A stretch of 64,000 bases of DNA. Source: Mycolicibacterium aromaticivorans JS19b1 = JCM 16368. Lineage in GTDB: Bacteria; Actinomycetota; Actinomycetes; Mycobacteriales; Mycobacteriaceae. The notes under the pieces are model-generated. The model worked only from the letters and a program-made list of their open reading frames with translations, was not told where the DNA came from and did not search any database. The stretch is from assembly GCF_000559085.1 (NCBI RefSeq), contig NZ_JALN02000001.1, positions 4,712,001-4,776,000 on the forward strand. The letters are read 5' to 3'. The translations under genes were made by a program, and so were the position numbers. Positions 38,966 to 49,625 of the stretch are shown piece after piece. Numbering within the stretch: position 1 is the stretch's first letter; the number at the start of each line of letters is the position of its first letter.

Positions 38966-39660
38966 TGATGACTACAGACACAGACACAGAAGACCGCCGG
39001 TCACCGGAGACCGTGGACCGGCTGCTGGTCGGGGTGTGCGGCGCGATCTGGCTGGTGCTGCTTGCGGTCACGGTGATCGCGATCGTGGCGCTGGTCGACA
39101 TGAGTCGCGGCCACTCCGCGAACGCGGGCGGCTCCGACACCCCCTGGCTGCTGTACAGCATCATCATCGTCTCGGCGGTGATCATCGTCGGTGCGATCCC
39201 GCTGCTGATCCGGGCCCGTCGCACCGCGCTGAATGATTCGCGCCAGACGCCGGAGCCGGCCAAGGCCGCGCCGCCACGGCCCACGTCCGCGCCCGCTGCC
39301 CCGGCACGCGGCACCGAGGCGCCGACCGAGAAGCTGAAGGTGTTCGGCTCGACCGTGGACCCCTACGAGCGATACCAGCCGGACTTCGCCCAGTCGTCGG
39401 CGTCGCGGCGGGCCGATCCGCTGATCCCGGCCACCGAATTGGACCGGCTGTGGCTGCGCTGCACGGTCATGCTGGCCGGTGCGATCGGGCTGGCGCTGGT
39501 CGGGGTATCGACCGCGACGTACCTGATGGCGGTGGACAACGACACCGCGGCGTGGGTGGGACTCGGCCTCGCCGGGGTCATCACCATCGCGATGCCGGCG
39601 ATCCCTGTGACTTACCTGCGGCAGCTGCACGGCGCGGTGGAAGAGGCCCTGCCGGCCTAG
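38965..39660 (+). CDS. DUF2561 family membrane protein (Rv2197c-like)
   Basis: This 231-residue protein has four membrane helices in two pairs (LLVGVCGAIWLVLLAVTVIA and WLLYSIIIVSAVIIVGAIPL; TVMLAGAIGLALVGVSTATY and AAWVGLGLAGVITIAMPAIP), joined by a Pro/Ala-rich loop. The ATG shares a base with the mmpS3 stop (TGATG), so it depends on mmpS3 translation if coupled; the mmpS3 frameshift could then reduce it. Function unknown; always near the cytochrome genes in mycobacteria. Confidence 0.85.
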   Translation: MMTTDTDTEDRRSPETVDRLLVGVCGAIWLVLLAVTVIAIVALVDMSRGHSANAGGSDTPWLLYSIIIVSAVIIVGAIPLLIRARRTALNDSRQTPEPAKAAPPRPTSAPAAPARGTEAPTEKLKVFGSTVDPYERYQPDFAQSSASRRADPLIPATELDRLWLRCTVMLAGAIGLALVGVSTATYLMAVDNDTAAWVGLGLAGVITIAMPAIPVTYLRQLHGAVEEALPA

Positions 39661-39760
39661 TTTTCGCGGTCGGTGGATGTGGCGTGTGCATGTCTTCGTT
39701 GACTGAGCGTTGAGGTCTCATATGCGCGAGCTGGATGACACGTGAGCGCTCATTCAACAA

Positions 39761-39793
39761 GAGAACCCCGGGCCCTGTGGACCCGGGGTTCTC
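39761..39793. terminator. Bidirectional terminator between the DUF2561 gene and qcrB
   Basis: A perfect 12-base-pair stem, GAGAACCCCGGG with CCCGGGGTTCTC, and a 9-base loop (CCCTGTGGA). It lies 11 bases from the convergent qcrB stop and 100 bases after the DUF2561 stop. Confidence 0.85.
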
Positions 39794-39803
39794 TTGGTTG
39801 GCG

Positions 39804-41498
39804 CTAGTGGTGGTGGCCGTTGCCACTTCCGTTGCCGTTGCCATTCCCGTTGCCGCTGTACTCGCTGTCCTGCCACTCACGCAGGGCGGTGAGCGTGCGG
39901 TGCTCGGCGGCGTGTGCGGCCTCGTTGAGCGCCGCATCCTCGGACGCCGGATCGGCGGTGAGGAAGCTGCCGTGACCGGTTCGGCCTCCGGAGCCCAGCT
40001 TGTTCATCCGCTTGGGCAGAGCCGCTCCCTGGTACTCCAGGGGGAGCGGGTGACCGTGCTCGTCGACCGGGCCGAGCGGCTGGTGCAGCTCGACGTAGGC
40101 ACCGTGCGGCAGGCGCTTGAGGATGCCGGTCTCGATGCCGTGCTCCAGCACGTCACGGTCGCTGCGCTGCAGGCCGACCGCCCAGCGGTAGGCGATGAAG
40201 AACACCAGCGGAGGCAGCACCAGCGAACCGATGCGACCGATCCACGTCGTCGCGTTCAGCGAGATGTGGAACTTCAGCGCGATGATGTCGTTCATCGCGG
40301 CCAGCGTCCAGACCATGTACAGCGCGATCGCCATTGCACCGATCGCGGTCCGCGTCGGAGCGTCACGCGGGCGCTGCAGCAGGTTGTGGTGCGCGGTGTC
40401 CCCGGTGAACTTCTTCTCCAGGAACGGGTAAGCGATCAGCAGCCCGAACACCAGACCCATGACCAGCGCCACCCAGAACGCCGCCGGGATGGTGTGGTGG
40501 CCGAGGTAGAGCTCCCACGGCGGGAAGATACGGGCCAGGCCTTCCGTCCACATCATGTAGAAGTCGGGCTGGCTGCCTGCCGACACCTGAGACGGCTTGT
40601 AGGGGCCGAGCTGCCAGATCGGGTTGATCTGTAGCAGGCCACCCATCAGGCCGAGGATGCCGACGGTCACCGCGAAGAACGCACCGGACTTGACCGCGAA
40701 CACCGGCATGACGCGCACGCCGACGACGTTCTTCTCGGTGCGGCCGGGGCCGGGGAACTGGGTGTGCTTCTGGAACCACACCAGCGCCAGGTGAACACCG
40801 ATGAGCGCCAAGATGATTCCGGGGATCAACAGGATGTGCAGTGCGTACATCCGGGGGAGCAGGGTGCCCACCGCGCTGCACTGGTAGCCCACCCCGCCGC
40901 AGGGGAAGTCACCACCGAACAGCGCCCAGTGCAACCAGGTTCCGACGATCGGCACGCTCATGGTTATCGACGACAGCGCTGCACGAAGGCCGATGCCGGA
41001 CAGGAGATCGTCGGGCAGCGAGTAACCGAAGTACCCCTCGAACATGGCCAGGATCAGCAGCAGCGAACCGATGACCCAGTTGGCCTCACGTGGCTTGCGG
41101 AAGGCGCCGGTGAAGAAGATGCGCGCCAGGTGCACCATGATCGCCGCGGCGAACAGCAGTGCGGCCCAGTGGTGGATCTGGCGGACGAACAGGCCGCCGC
41201 GCACCTCGAAGCTGATGTCGAGCGCCGAGGCGAACGCCTTCGACATCTCGACGCCCCGAAGCGGTTGGTACACACCCTGATACGTCACTTCGGCCATCGA
41301 CGGGTCGAAGAACAGCGTCAGGTACACGCCGGTGAGCAGCAGCACGATGAAGCTGTACATCGCGATCTCACCCAGCAGGAACGACCAGTGCGTGGGGAAG
41401 ACCTTGTTCAGCTGCCGTCGAACCGCGGCCGACGGGTGGTAACGGGAGTCGATGGCGTCGCCCTGCTTGGCCAGGGCATCGTTGAGTTTCGGACTCAT
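39804..41498 (-). CDS. qcrB: Cytochrome bc1 complex, cytochrome b subunit
   Basis: This 564-residue cytochrome b holds the quinol oxidation and reduction sites and two haems b. Haem ligand regions include [20 protein letters not shown] and HWALFGGDF. The Qo motif reads PDFYMMW where mitochondrial proteins have PEWY, which is normal for mycobacteria. It has about nine helices and a hydrophilic C-terminal tail ending in a GNGNGNG-type run and His. The start overlaps the qcrA stop (ATGA). It is the target of the Q203 drug class in M. tuberculosis. Confidence 0.97.
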   Translation of the reverse strand: MSPKLNDALAKQGDAIDSRYHPSAAVRRQLNKVFPTHWSFLLGEIAMYSFIVLLLTGVYLTLFFDPSMAEVTYQGVYQPLRGVEMSKAFASALDISFEVRGGLFVRQIHHWAALLFAAAIMVHLARIFFTGAFRKPREANWVIGSLLLILAMFEGYFGYSLPDDLLSGIGLRAALSSITMSVPIVGTWLHWALFGGDFPCGGVGYQCSAVGTLLPRMYALHILLIPGIILALIGVHLALVWFQKHTQFPGPGRTEKNVVGVRVMPVFAVKSGAFFAVTVGILGLMGGLLQINPIWQLGPYKPSQVSAGSQPDFYMMWTEGLARIFPPWELYLGHHTIPAAFWVALVMGLVFGLLIAYPFLEKKFTGDTAHHNLLQRPRDAPTRTAIGAMAIALYMVWTLAAMNDIIALKFHISLNATTWIGRIGSLVLPPLVFFIAYRWAVGLQRSDRDVLEHGIETGILKRLPHGAYVELHQPLGPVDEHGHPLPLEYQGAALPKRMNKLGSGGRTGHGSFLTADPASEDAALNEAAHAAEHRTLTALREWQDSEYSGNGNGNGNGSGNGHHH

Positions 41499-42649
41499 GA
41501 TGTGCGCTCCCAGAATGCGGGTCCGACGGGCTCGGCGAAGTCACCGTTGGCGACCAGATACCCGTCCTTGTCAATGGTGATCGGCAACTGCGCCAACGCG
41601 CGCGCAGCCGGACCGAAGATCGGCCGTGCGAAATGCAGTGCATCGAACTGCGACTGGTGGCACGGGCACAGGATGCGATAGGTCTGCTGCTCGTACAGCG
41701 AGGCCGGGCAGCCCAGGTGCGAACAGACCTTGGTGTAGGCGAACAGGTCACCGAAGTTGAAGCTCTCCTGGCCCGCACGCTTGACGACCTTGGCCATGTC
41801 GACCGGTTTGATGCGGATCAGCATCACCGGATTGCGCACGCCCATCGCGATTTCGCTCAATCGCTCGTGGCTCTCAACGGTGGTGCCGTCGCCGTCGCTC
41901 TCCCGCCACGGGAACACCGTCTCCATGCCGCCGGCGTCGATGTCCTCGGGTCGCAGCTTCACGAACGGCGACTCGCCCGGCAGGCCGGTGGCGCGCGCCA
42001 GGAAGATGGTCTCGCCGGCGAAGCGGGGGGTCCACCCCGAGGTCCACAGCACTGCCTTCTTGCCTTCGGCGGTGGGAACCACCGGCTTCCACGGGTTCTT
42101 GATCAGGCCGCCGATGAACGCCACCAAGGTGCCTGCGCCGAACGCGCCCATCCCGATCCCGAGCGACAGCCCAACCAGCTTGCGCCGCTTGATCGTCGAG
42201 CCTTCGAGTGCGTCGTTGAGGTTGGCGACGACGGTCTTGCGCTGGATCAGCGGCGAAGCGCCGTCGTGGCGCTCCTGGACCGAGATCTCCTCGGGGATGA
42301 ACTTCTTCTGGTAGAGCACCGCGCCAATGCCGATCGCCAGGATCGACATGCCGAAGGTCAACCCGTAGAGCGGGGTGGCCAGCTCGGACAACTCGAAGTT
42401 GTTCGTGCCGTCCCACTGCCACGGCCAGAACAGGAACACCAGCAGCAGCGCCAAACCGAACAGGCCGCCGAGCAGCAACCAGATCGACACCAGACGCGCT
42501 GCGCGCTTCTCGGCTTTGGTTCCTTCGACCGGCCAGCGCGGGTCCTTGACGATGGTCTCGACGCCGTCCATCCGGCCGCCGAGCTCGACCAACTCCTCGC
42601 GAGACATCCCAGCGAGTTGCTCGTCGGTGGGCTGATTCACGTCACTCAT
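41495..42649 (-). CDS. qcrA: Cytochrome bc1 complex, Rieske iron-sulfur subunit
   Basis: This 384-residue protein has three predicted N-terminal helices (an actinobacterial feature) and a C-terminal Rieske domain with the 2Fe-2S motifs [10 protein letters not shown] and CPCHQSQFD. It transfers electrons from quinol to QcrC. The ATG at 42649 is chosen because it overlaps the qcrC stop (ATGA); the frame is open a further seven codons. Part of ctaE-qcrC-qcrA-qcrB. Confidence 0.96.
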   Translation of the reverse strand: MSDVNQPTDEQLAGMSREELVELGGRMDGVETIVKDPRWPVEGTKAEKRAARLVSIWLLLGGLFGLALLLVFLFWPWQWDGTNNFELSELATPLYGLTFGMSILAIGIGAVLYQKKFIPEEISVQERHDGASPLIQRKTVVANLNDALEGSTIKRRKLVGLSLGIGMGAFGAGTLVAFIGGLIKNPWKPVVPTAEGKKAVLWTSGWTPRFAGETIFLARATGLPGESPFVKLRPEDIDAGGMETVFPWRESDGDGTTVESHERLSEIAMGVRNPVMLIRIKPVDMAKVVKRAGQESFNFGDLFAYTKVCSHLGCPASLYEQQTYRILCPCHQSQFDALHFARPIFGPAARALAQLPITIDKDGYLVANGDFAEPVGPAFWERTS

Positions 42650-43491
42650 GAAGATCTCGCTCCGATCCACAGCGCCGCCGCGATGACGGCCACCATGCCG
42701 ATGATCCAGGCCGCCATGCCCTCAGATGAGGGGCCGAACCCGCCGAGGCCGTAGCCGCCGGGGTCCGGCGCGCGGGTCGCCATCCGCACGTAGGCGATGA
42801 TGTCCTTCTTCTCCTCAGGAGAAAGCTGGCGGTCGCCGAACTTGGGCATGTTCTGCGGGCCGGTCAGCATCGCGGTGTAGATCTGGGCCGGGGTGGCCGG
42901 CTCGAGGTCGGGCGCGAACTTACCCGACGACAGGGCGCCGCCCTTGCCGGTGAAGTTGTGGCACGAGGCGCAGTTGAGCCGGAACAGGTCGCCGCCGCGG
43001 GCGACGTCGTTGCCGAGCAGCGAGTGGTCGGCGATCTGGCCGTTCGCGTCGCGGGGGACCAGCGGTCCGCCGCCGTTGGCCTGGACGTAGGCGCCGAGCG
43101 CGTCGATCTGGGCCTCGTCGAAGACCGGGTCCTTGCGCGGAGCCTGGGCTTCGCCGCGCATCGCCGGCATGCGGCCGGTCGACACCTGGAAGTACACAGC
43201 GGCTTCGCCGACGCCGATGAGGCTGGGACCGCGGCCCTCGACGCCCTGGAGGTTGGCGCCGTGGCAGGTGACACAGGACGTGTCGAACAGCTGCTTGCCG
43301 GTGCGCAGCAGTGCGGACTGCGATTCGTCGGCCACCGCGACCTGCGGTGTGGGTGTCAGCGTGGCGGCCAGGCCACCAGCGACACCGAGCCCGACCAACA
43401 GCAGTACCGCACCGGTCAGGCGGCGACGAAGCCGGCGACGCGACTTGTCACGCGTCGCCGAAGACTCCACCCGCGCCGATCTCTTGAGCAT
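42646..43491 (-). CDS. qcrC: Cytochrome bc1 complex, dihaem cytochrome c subunit
   Basis: This 281-residue protein has two haem-binding C-x-x-C-H motifs (CVTCHG and CASCHN), a signal-anchor near the N-terminus ([20 protein letters not shown]) and a C-terminal helix ([18 protein letters not shown]). Actinobacteria lack soluble cytochrome c, so QcrC passes electrons straight to CtaC. The ATG at 43491 is preceded by AAGGGG and gives the same length as M. tuberculosis QcrC (280). An upstream ATG at 43506 overlaps the ctaE stop and is an alternative. Confidence 0.96.
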   Translation of the reverse strand: MLKRSARVESSATRDKSRRRLRRRLTGAVLLLVGLGVAGGLAATLTPTPQVAVADESQSALLRTGKQLFDTSCVTCHGANLQGVEGRGPSLIGVGEAAVYFQVSTGRMPAMRGEAQAPRKDPVFDEAQIDALGAYVQANGGGPLVPRDANGQIADHSLLGNDVARGGDLFRLNCASCHNFTGKGGALSSGKFAPDLEPATPAQIYTAMLTGPQNMPKFGDRQLSPEEKKDIIAYVRMATRAPDPGGYGLGGFGPSSEGMAAWIIGMVAVIAAALWIGARSS

Positions 43492-43502
43492 CGAACCCCT
43501 TC

Positions 43503-44168
<666 letters not shown>

Positions 44169-44226
44169 TCACATCTGTCGGAAAACTGACGTGTGGACAT
44201 GCCCTGCGGCATGGGAACATCGGCCC

Positions 44227-45309
44227 GTGACTCACCCCCATTCCCCGCCCGGCGCAGACTCGCCGGATACGTCATGGCCGCAGGTCCTGGACCGGTTGAC
44301 GGCCAGCCTGGAACTCGAGCCGGGGCAGGCGAGTTGGGCGATGGACCAGATCATGGGTGGCGTCGCGACGCCGGCTCAGATCGCCGCCTTCGGCGTGTCG
44401 ATGAAGATGAAGCGCCCGACCGCCGCCGAAGTACGTGAACTGGCCGACACCATGCTCGGCTACGCGCGCATGGTGCCCACCGACACGATCGGCACCGACA
44501 CCGTCGACCTCGTCGGCACCGGTGGCGACCGCGCCAACACCGTGAACCTGTCGACGATGGCGGCCATCGTGGTTGCCGCCGCCGGAGTCCCCGTCGTCAA
44601 GCACGGCAACCGTGCGGCGTCGTCGAAGAGCGGCGGGGCCGACATGCTCGAGGCCCTCGGGGTGCGCATCGACCTCGGTCCCGACGAGGTGGCCCGCTGC
44701 GTGGCCGAGGTGGGCATCGGGTTCTGCTTCGCGCCGGTGTTCCACCCGTCCTACAAGTTCGCCGGCCCGCCGCGCCGCGAGATCGGCACCCCGACGGTGT
44801 TCAATCTACTTGGTCCACTTACCAATCCGGCCAGTCCGCGGGCGGGCCTGATCGGGTGCGCGTTCGGCGATCTGGCCGAGGTGATGGCCGGGGTGTTCGC
44901 CGCCCGCCGCAGCAGTGTGCTGGTGGTGCACGGCGACGACGGTCTCGACGAACTGACCACCACGACCACCAGCACGATCTGGCGGGTGCAGGCGGGCACC
45001 ATCGACAAGCTCACCTTCGACCCGATGGGATTCGGATTCGCCCGGGCCCGCATCGAGGAGCTGGTCGGGGGCGAGGCCGAGGAGAACGCCCGGGAAGCGC
45101 GCGAGGTGCTCGGGGGCGCCAAGGGACCCGTGCGGGATGCGGTGATCCTGAACGCGGCGGGGGCGATGGTCGCCCACAGCGGACTATCCAGCCACGCCGA
45201 ATGGCTGCCGAGCTGGGAGGACGGGCTGGCCCGCGCCGCGGAGGCGATCGACTCCGGGGCGGCCGAACAGCTCCTGGCGCGTTGGGTGCGGTTCAGCCAG
45301 CAGCGCTGA
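44227..45309 (+). CDS. trpD: Anthranilate phosphoribosyltransferase
   Basis: This 360-residue enzyme performs the second committed step of tryptophan synthesis. It has [15 protein letters not shown] (PRPP loop), [21 protein letters not shown], and [20 protein letters not shown]. The GTG at 44227 gives family length; a GTG further upstream (about 44190) is in frame. The 3' end overlaps the convergent exonuclease/GIY-YIG gene by 126 bases. Confidence 0.95.
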   Translation: MTHPHSPPGADSPDTSWPQVLDRLTASLELEPGQASWAMDQIMGGVATPAQIAAFGVSMKMKRPTAAEVRELADTMLGYARMVPTDTIGTDTVDLVGTGGDRANTVNLSTMAAIVVAAAGVPVVKHGNRAASSKSGGADMLEALGVRIDLGPDEVARCVAEVGIGFCFAPVFHPSYKFAGPPRREIGTPTVFNLLGPLTNPASPRAGLIGCAFGDLAEVMAGVFAARRSSVLVVHGDDGLDELTTTTTSTIWRVQAGTIDKLTFDPMGFGFARARIEELVGGEAEENAREAREVLGGAKGPVRDAVILNAAGAMVAHSGLSSHAEWLPSWEDGLARAAEAIDSGAAEQLLARWVRFSQQR

Positions 45310-47058
45310 GTCCAGCCGCTGCGCCTGTTCGGCTGCCAACCGCGCCGAGCGCGCGGTCGCGGCCCACTGCGCCCACGGTCCGGCCGAGGCTAGTGGTGAC
45401 GCCAAACCCGTTGTGGCACTGACGATTCGCACACCCGCGCCATTCATCCACCGTGCGATCAGGGTGGTCTCTTCGACCAGCGCGCCGCCCAGGGGTGCCG
45501 GCCGGGGGAGCACCACCTGCGCGCCTGCCTGGAGGGCTTCGACCACGGGCATCGGGGGAACGCGACGGGGGGCGACGCCGGCTCCGGCCAGCTGTCCATG
45601 CCGGATCACCGCCAACTGCCAACCGCCCGCACCGTCCGGCGCGGCGGCGACGAGTTCTTCGACGGCGCTGAGAGACCGCAGCCGCTGGCCCCGCCACAGC
45701 ACGTCGACAGCAGCCGCGATGTGGTCACGCAGCCGCCCCGCGCTCTCGTAGCGGGACTTCTGCGCCAGTGCGCCGACCTGTTCGACGGCCGCACCGATCG
45801 CGGCGTTGTCCAGGCCCCCGATCAGTGCGGCCGCCAGCTGCGGAGCCGTCGCGTACTGCTCGGCGGTGATGCCGCGCGGCGCGGGGCAGGGGGAGACTTC
45901 GCGCTCCGGACAGGATGGTCCGTGCTCGGCCGCGCGGCCGATACGGCTGGTACAGGTGCGCACACCGGTGAACCGGGCGATCAGCGCCGCGGTGTCGAGG
46001 GCGTCGGCCCGCGACCGGAACGGGCCGATCGCCCGGTCGTGCCGCGGCTCGCGGACCACCGAGAGTCGCGGGAACGCCTCGTCGGTGAGCGTCACCCACC
46101 ACCAGCGGTGCGGAAAGCGGGACCGGCGGTTGTACGGCGGTGCGTGCGCGGCCAGTAGTCGGAGCTCACGCACCCCGGCTTCCAGCCCGTGGGCGCATTC
46201 GACATGGTCGACCGCCGTCGCCAGGGCCACCATCTCCTTCATCCGGCCGCGCGGGTCGGCGCCGTTGAAGTACTGGCCCACCCGGCGGCGCAGGTCGGTG
46301 GCGGTGCCGACGTAGAGCACTTCGCCAGCGGGTCCGCGGAACAGGTAGACCCCCGGCCGGTGCGGCAGGTTGCGGGCCAAAACCCGTTTGCTCCGTTGGG
46401 CGTTCGAGATGTTGGGCAGATACCCGCGCAGATCGGTGTAGGTGTGCACGCCCTGATTGCCGACCCGCTCGATCAGCGCGTGCAGCACATCGACGGTGGC
46501 GCGGGCGTCGTCGAGCGCGCGGTGGGTCGGTTTGGTGGCCGAGCCGACCAGCGCGGCCAGCGTGGACAGCCGCACGCTGGGCGCCTCCTCGCGGGTCAGC
46601 ACGCGGCGGGCCAGTCGCACCGTGCACAGCACCGGCGGGCGGGGCCAGGGGATTCCGCACTGTTCGGCCGCGGATTTCAGGAAGCCGATGTCGAAGCCGG
46701 CGTTGTGGGCAACCAGCACGGCGCCACGGGCGAATTCGAGGAACATCGGCAGTACAGCGGCGATGGTCGGCGCGTCGTGGACCATCGCGGTGGTGATCCC
46801 GGTGAGCTGAACGATCTGCGGTGGGATGGACCGCTGCGGGTCCACCAGGGTGGCGAACTCGCCGAGCACCTCACCGCCGCGGACCCGGACCGCGCCGATC
46901 TCGGTGATCGCATCGCGGGAGCCGTCGGCCGATGCGGTGGCCCGCCCGCCGGTGGTCTCCAGGTCGACCACCACAAATGTGGTCTCCCGCAGCGAGACGT
47001 CGGCCGCGGGGTCGACGTCGGCGAAGCTCAGCTGCGCATCGATCGGTGTGGCCGCCAC
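45184..47058 (-). CDS. DEDDh 3'-5' exonuclease fused to a GIY-YIG (UvrC-like) domain (Rv2191-like)
   Basis: The N-terminal third is a DnaQ-type exonuclease with [24 protein letters not shown] and [10 protein letters not shown] (D-E-D-D and H). The middle is a GIY-YIG nuclease domain: [29 protein letters not shown]. The C-terminal part resembles the UvrC region after GIY-YIG. Such proteins (Rv2191; Cho-like in other bacteria) probably work in DNA repair. The start is uncertain: GTG 47058 ([12 protein letters not shown]) is used here; GTG 47118 is in frame. The last 42 codons are antisense to trpD. Confidence 0.88.
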   Translation of the reverse strand: MAATPIDAQLSFADVDPAADVSLRETTFVVVDLETTGGRATASADGSRDAITEIGAVRVRGGEVLGEFATLVDPQRSIPPQIVQLTGITTAMVHDAPTIAAVLPMFLEFARGAVLVAHNAGFDIGFLKSAAEQCGIPWPRPPVLCTVRLARRVLTREEAPSVRLSTLAALVGSATKPTHRALDDARATVDVLHALIERVGNQGVHTYTDLRGYLPNISNAQRSKRVLARNLPHRPGVYLFRGPAGEVLYVGTATDLRRRVGQYFNGADPRGRMKEMVALATAVDHVECAHGLEAGVRELRLLAAHAPPYNRRSRFPHRWWWVTLTDEAFPRLSVVREPRHDRAIGPFRSRADALDTAALIARFTGVRTCTSRIGRAAEHGPSCPEREVSPCPAPRGITAEQYATAPQLAAALIGGLDNAAIGAAVEQVGALAQKSRYESAGRLRDHIAAAVDVLWRGQRLRSLSAVEELVAAAPDGAGGWQLAVIRHGQLAGAGVAPRRVPPMPVVEALQAGAQVVLPRPAPLGGALVEETTLIARWMNGAGVRIVSATTGLASPLASAGPWAQWAATARSARLAAEQAQRLDSALLAEPHPTRQELFGRPGVDRLRGAGQPVLPARQPFGVAG

Positions 47059-47195
47059 GGCAATTGACGGTAGGCAGGCCCACCGACAACGGCGGTGTGC
47101 CACTCCGCAACCGATCACCCTTCCAGTGACGGGACGGGCGGATTTGTCGGTGGCCGGAGATAGCGTGCGGCCAACTCGATAGAAGGAGTCCCGAG

Positions 47196-47417
47196 ATGGG
47201 AATGGAGCCAGCCGAACCGGTCGTCATCGACTGCGACGACTGTGCGGTGCGCGGCCCTGGTTGTCGCGACTGTGTGGTGAGCGTATTGCTCGGTGTCCCG
47301 GAAACTTTGCTGGAAGACGAACGAGCGGCCCTCGAGGTGCTTGCTGAGGCGGGTTTGGCGCCGAAGTTGCGGCTGGTGCCGATCCACCGCACCGGAGGAC
47401 GGGGGCTGGCCAGCTAG
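47196..47417 (+). CDS. Small cysteine-motif protein
   Basis: This 73-residue protein has [24 protein letters not shown], i.e. C-x-x-C and C-x-x-C pairs in its first third that could bind zinc or an iron-sulfur cluster, followed by a short amphipathic helix. AGAAGGAG precedes the two candidate ATGs (47196 and 47202). I recognise it as a conserved actinobacterial small protein found here, without known function. Confidence 0.78.
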   Translation: MGMEPAEPVVIDCDDCAVRGPGCRDCVVSVLLGVPETLLEDERAALEVLAEAGLAPKLRLVPIHRTGGRGLAS

Positions 47418-47436
47418 CGCCGAGACCGCGTCCTGC

Positions 47437-47442
47437 TAGGTT
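47437..47442 (+). promoter_or_regulatory. Possible -10 element of the RipC-like gene
   Basis: TAGGTT fits TANNNT and would give a long leader of about 145 bases. The leader contains a GTAACC-N5-GAGACC direct repeat (47530-47546) that loosely resembles MtrA-type sites. I see no known riboswitch. Confidence 0.3.
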
Positions 47443-47594
47443 GGTTGGCAGGTTGTGACTGGTGTGGCTTGGGTGGCTGAGAGTCTGCTGAATTTCCGTC
47501 CCACGTTTGGACAACGCCGATGCCATTTCGTAACCTGTTCGAGACCTAAGGCACTCGATGCATCAACGTCGACGGCACTTAAAGGAACGCAATT

Positions 47595-48767
47595 TTGAGC
47601 TCTGACCGCAGATACCTGACTAAACGCGTTCTCAAACGCCCTCTAGTTGGTGGGATTGCGGGCTTCTTTGTCCTTTCCGCCGTTATCTCCGGCGCCTCGC
47701 ACGCCGACCCCGCCGAAGACGGTGTGGCCAAGCTGAACGAACTGTCACGACAGGCAGAACAGCTCACCGAGTCGATGCATTCCGCTCAGCTCGATCTTGA
47801 CAAGAAGCTGCAGGCTGAGAGCGTTGCGGAGAAGAAGCACACGGACGACCTCGCCGCAGCTGACAGCGCAAAGGCCCAGTTGACGACCTACCAGGGTGCG
47901 GTCGACAAATTTGCTGCCGCGGTTTACATGGGTGGTCGCACCGACGGCCTGAACGCCATCCTGACGGCCGAGTCGCCGCAGGGCCTGATCGACAAGATGG
48001 CCGTGCAGAGGGTGATGGCCACCGAGATGGCCGCCCAGATGCAGAGCTACCGCCAGGCGAACGAGCAGCTGCGCCAGGCCGAGGCCGAATCCGCCAAGTC
48101 GGCGGACGAGGCCAAGACGGCCGCCGAGCAGGCCGCAGCGGTCCGCGCCGACCTGCAGCGCAAGCAGTCTCAGCTGCAGGTGCAGATCTCGGTCGTCAAG
48201 TCGCGGTACCAGACGCTCACCCCGGAGCAGCGCACCGCGCTGGCCGCCCCCGGACCGGTGCCGCCTGCCGACATCCTGGCCGCCCCCGCGCCTGCGGGCC
48301 TGCCGCCGCTCAACGATGTGCCGCCGCCTGATGCGCTCCCGCCGGCACCGGACGCCCCGCCGCCGCCGGACGCCGCCCAGGTCACCCCGATGGCCGCCGT
48401 ACCGACGCCCGGCGCCGGTGGTGAACAAGGCGCGGTCGCAGTGCAGGCGGCGCTGACCCGAATCGGCGACCCGTACGTCTGGGGTGGATCCGGTCCCAAC
48501 CAGTTCGACTGCTCCGGTCTGGTGATGTGGGCCTTCCAGCAGGCCGGCATCTTCCTGCCGCACTCCAGCCAGGCGCTGGCCGCAGGTGGTCAGCCCGTCC
48601 CGATGGACCAGATGCAGCCCGGCGACGTGGTGAACTACTACTCCGACGCCTCGCACTCGGCGATCTACATCGGCGACGGGATGATGGTTCACGCCTCGAC
48701 GTTCGGGCGTCCGGTGATGATCGCACCGGTCAACAACGCCCCGATCTACAACGTCCGTCGCTACTGA
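47595..48767 (+). CDS. ripC: NlpC/P60 peptidoglycan endopeptidase, RipC-like (Rv2190c-like)
   Basis: This 390-residue secreted protein has a signal peptide (residues about 1-38, VGGIAGFFVLSAVISGASHA), a long coiled coil (about 40-200), a Pro/Ala-rich linker and a C-terminal NlpC/P60 domain with the catalytic Cys in NQFDCSGLVMW and His in ASHSAIYIGDG. It cleaves peptide stems during growth and division, probably activated through the coiled coil (by FtsEX in relatives). The TTG start has AAAGGAA eight bases upstream. Confidence 0.92.
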   Translation: MSSDRRYLTKRVLKRPLVGGIAGFFVLSAVISGASHADPAEDGVAKLNELSRQAEQLTESMHSAQLDLDKKLQAESVAEKKHTDDLAAADSAKAQLTTYQGAVDKFAAAVYMGGRTDGLNAILTAESPQGLIDKMAVQRVMATEMAAQMQSYRQANEQLRQAEAESAKSADEAKTAAEQAAAVRADLQRKQSQLQVQISVVKSRYQTLTPEQRTALAAPGPVPPADILAAPAPAGLPPLNDVPPPDALPPAPDAPPPPDAAQVTPMAAVPTPGAGGEQGAVAVQAALTRIGDPYVWGGSGPNQFDCSGLVMWAFQQAGIFLPHSSQALAAGGQPVPMDQMQPGDVVNYYSDASHSAIYIGDGMMVHASTFGRPVMIAPVNNAPIYNVRRY

Positions 48768-48822
48768 CGTACCCCGGCGGCGCGCATTCGCGGCCGTCCT
48801 GGCCGTCGTTCTCATCACCGAA

Positions 48823-49614
48823 TTGCTCGGTGGCTCGGCACTGGTGGCAGCGCCGTCGGCAACTCCGCCGTCACCGCGTTCCGCGGTCCCCGCACCGTCG
48901 CCCCTAATCGTCGGCGACGGTCGCACCGTGCGACTGATCAGTCTCGGTGGAGACCGCACCGACGGCCTGCTCACTCGCATCGGCGGGGACATCGGTGCCG
49001 CCGTCGCCGCCGTCGAGAAGTTCTGGGGCACCGACTGGGATCGCGAGATCGTCGTCATCGCCACCGGCTCACAGCAGGATTTTCTCACCCAAGCCGGCCT
49101 GGATCCGCGCGGCCAGTGGCAGGACATCGCCGCGGTCTCGGTCGCCGAACAGGTCGATTTTGCGCACCATCGGGCCAGTGGTCAGCGCATGGTGTTCGCC
49201 CCCGGTGCCGTCGCGATGAGCGATCAGGCGTTGCGAATCGTGTTGACCCACGAGCTGTTTCACCTCGCCGCCCGCGCCGACACCGCGCTGGACGCCCCGC
49301 GCTGGCTGGTCGAAGGGGTGGCCGACTTCGTGGCCCGCCCGCCGACACCGCTACCACCGGGTGCTGCCGCGGATACCGCACTACCCGCCGACGCCGACCT
49401 GGACGCCGCCGGACCGCAACGTGTACACGGCTACGACCGGGCCTGGTGGTTCGCCCGGTTCGTGGCCGACACCTACGGCGTCGACGGGTTGAGAAGGCTC
49501 TACACCGAAGCGTGTGGGCCCGGCCACGGCGACTTCGCGACGGCCGTGCACCGCGCGCTGAACACCGATACCACCGAGCTACGTGCCCGCTGGGCGCAGT
49601 GGCTGACCGGCTAG
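48823..49614 (+). CDS. Secreted gluzincin-type metallopeptidase-like protein (start unclear)
   Basis: A zinc peptidase site is visible: H-E-x-x-H in VLTHELFHLAAR, followed by the third-ligand Glu in RWLVEGVADFVA. The rest resembles the secreted mycobacterial protein Rv2189c. The only canonical start in frame is TTG 48823, but the 18 codons before it (from 48769, GTA) encode PRRRAFAAVLAVVLITE, a good signal-peptide N-terminus that joins smoothly to LLGGSALVAAPSA. Two stops at 48715 and 48718 bound the frame upstream. The real start may be non-canonical or altered. Probably coupled to the RipC-like gene. Confidence 0.75.
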   Translation: MLGGSALVAAPSATPPSPRSAVPAPSPLIVGDGRTVRLISLGGDRTDGLLTRIGGDIGAAVAAVEKFWGTDWDREIVVIATGSQQDFLTQAGLDPRGQWQDIAAVSVAEQVDFAHHRASGQRMVFAPGAVAMSDQALRIVLTHELFHLAARADTALDAPRWLVEGVADFVARPPTPLPPGAAADTALPADADLDAAGPQRVHGYDRAWWFARFVADTYGVDGLRRLYTEACGPGHGDFATAVHRALNTDTTELRARWAQWLTG

Positions 49615-49617
49615 CGT
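49612..49617 (+). promoter_or_regulatory. -10 element of pimB' inside the preceding stop codon
   Basis: TAGCGT fits TANNNT and begins with the TAG stop of the metallopeptidase gene. The predicted start of transcription is about two bases before the ATG at 49626. Confidence 0.4.
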
Positions 49618-49625
49618 GTACGGCG

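Noticed and set aside
39735..40634. Open frame on the plus strand opposite the 3' end of qcrB
   Set aside because: It begins within the terminator region and runs antisense to conserved cytochrome b sequence; no domain is visible.
47418..47594. ydaO-type (cyclic di-AMP) riboswitch before the RipC-like gene
   Set aside because: Such riboswitches precede some actinobacterial cell-wall hydrolase genes, but I could not find the conserved core sequence here.
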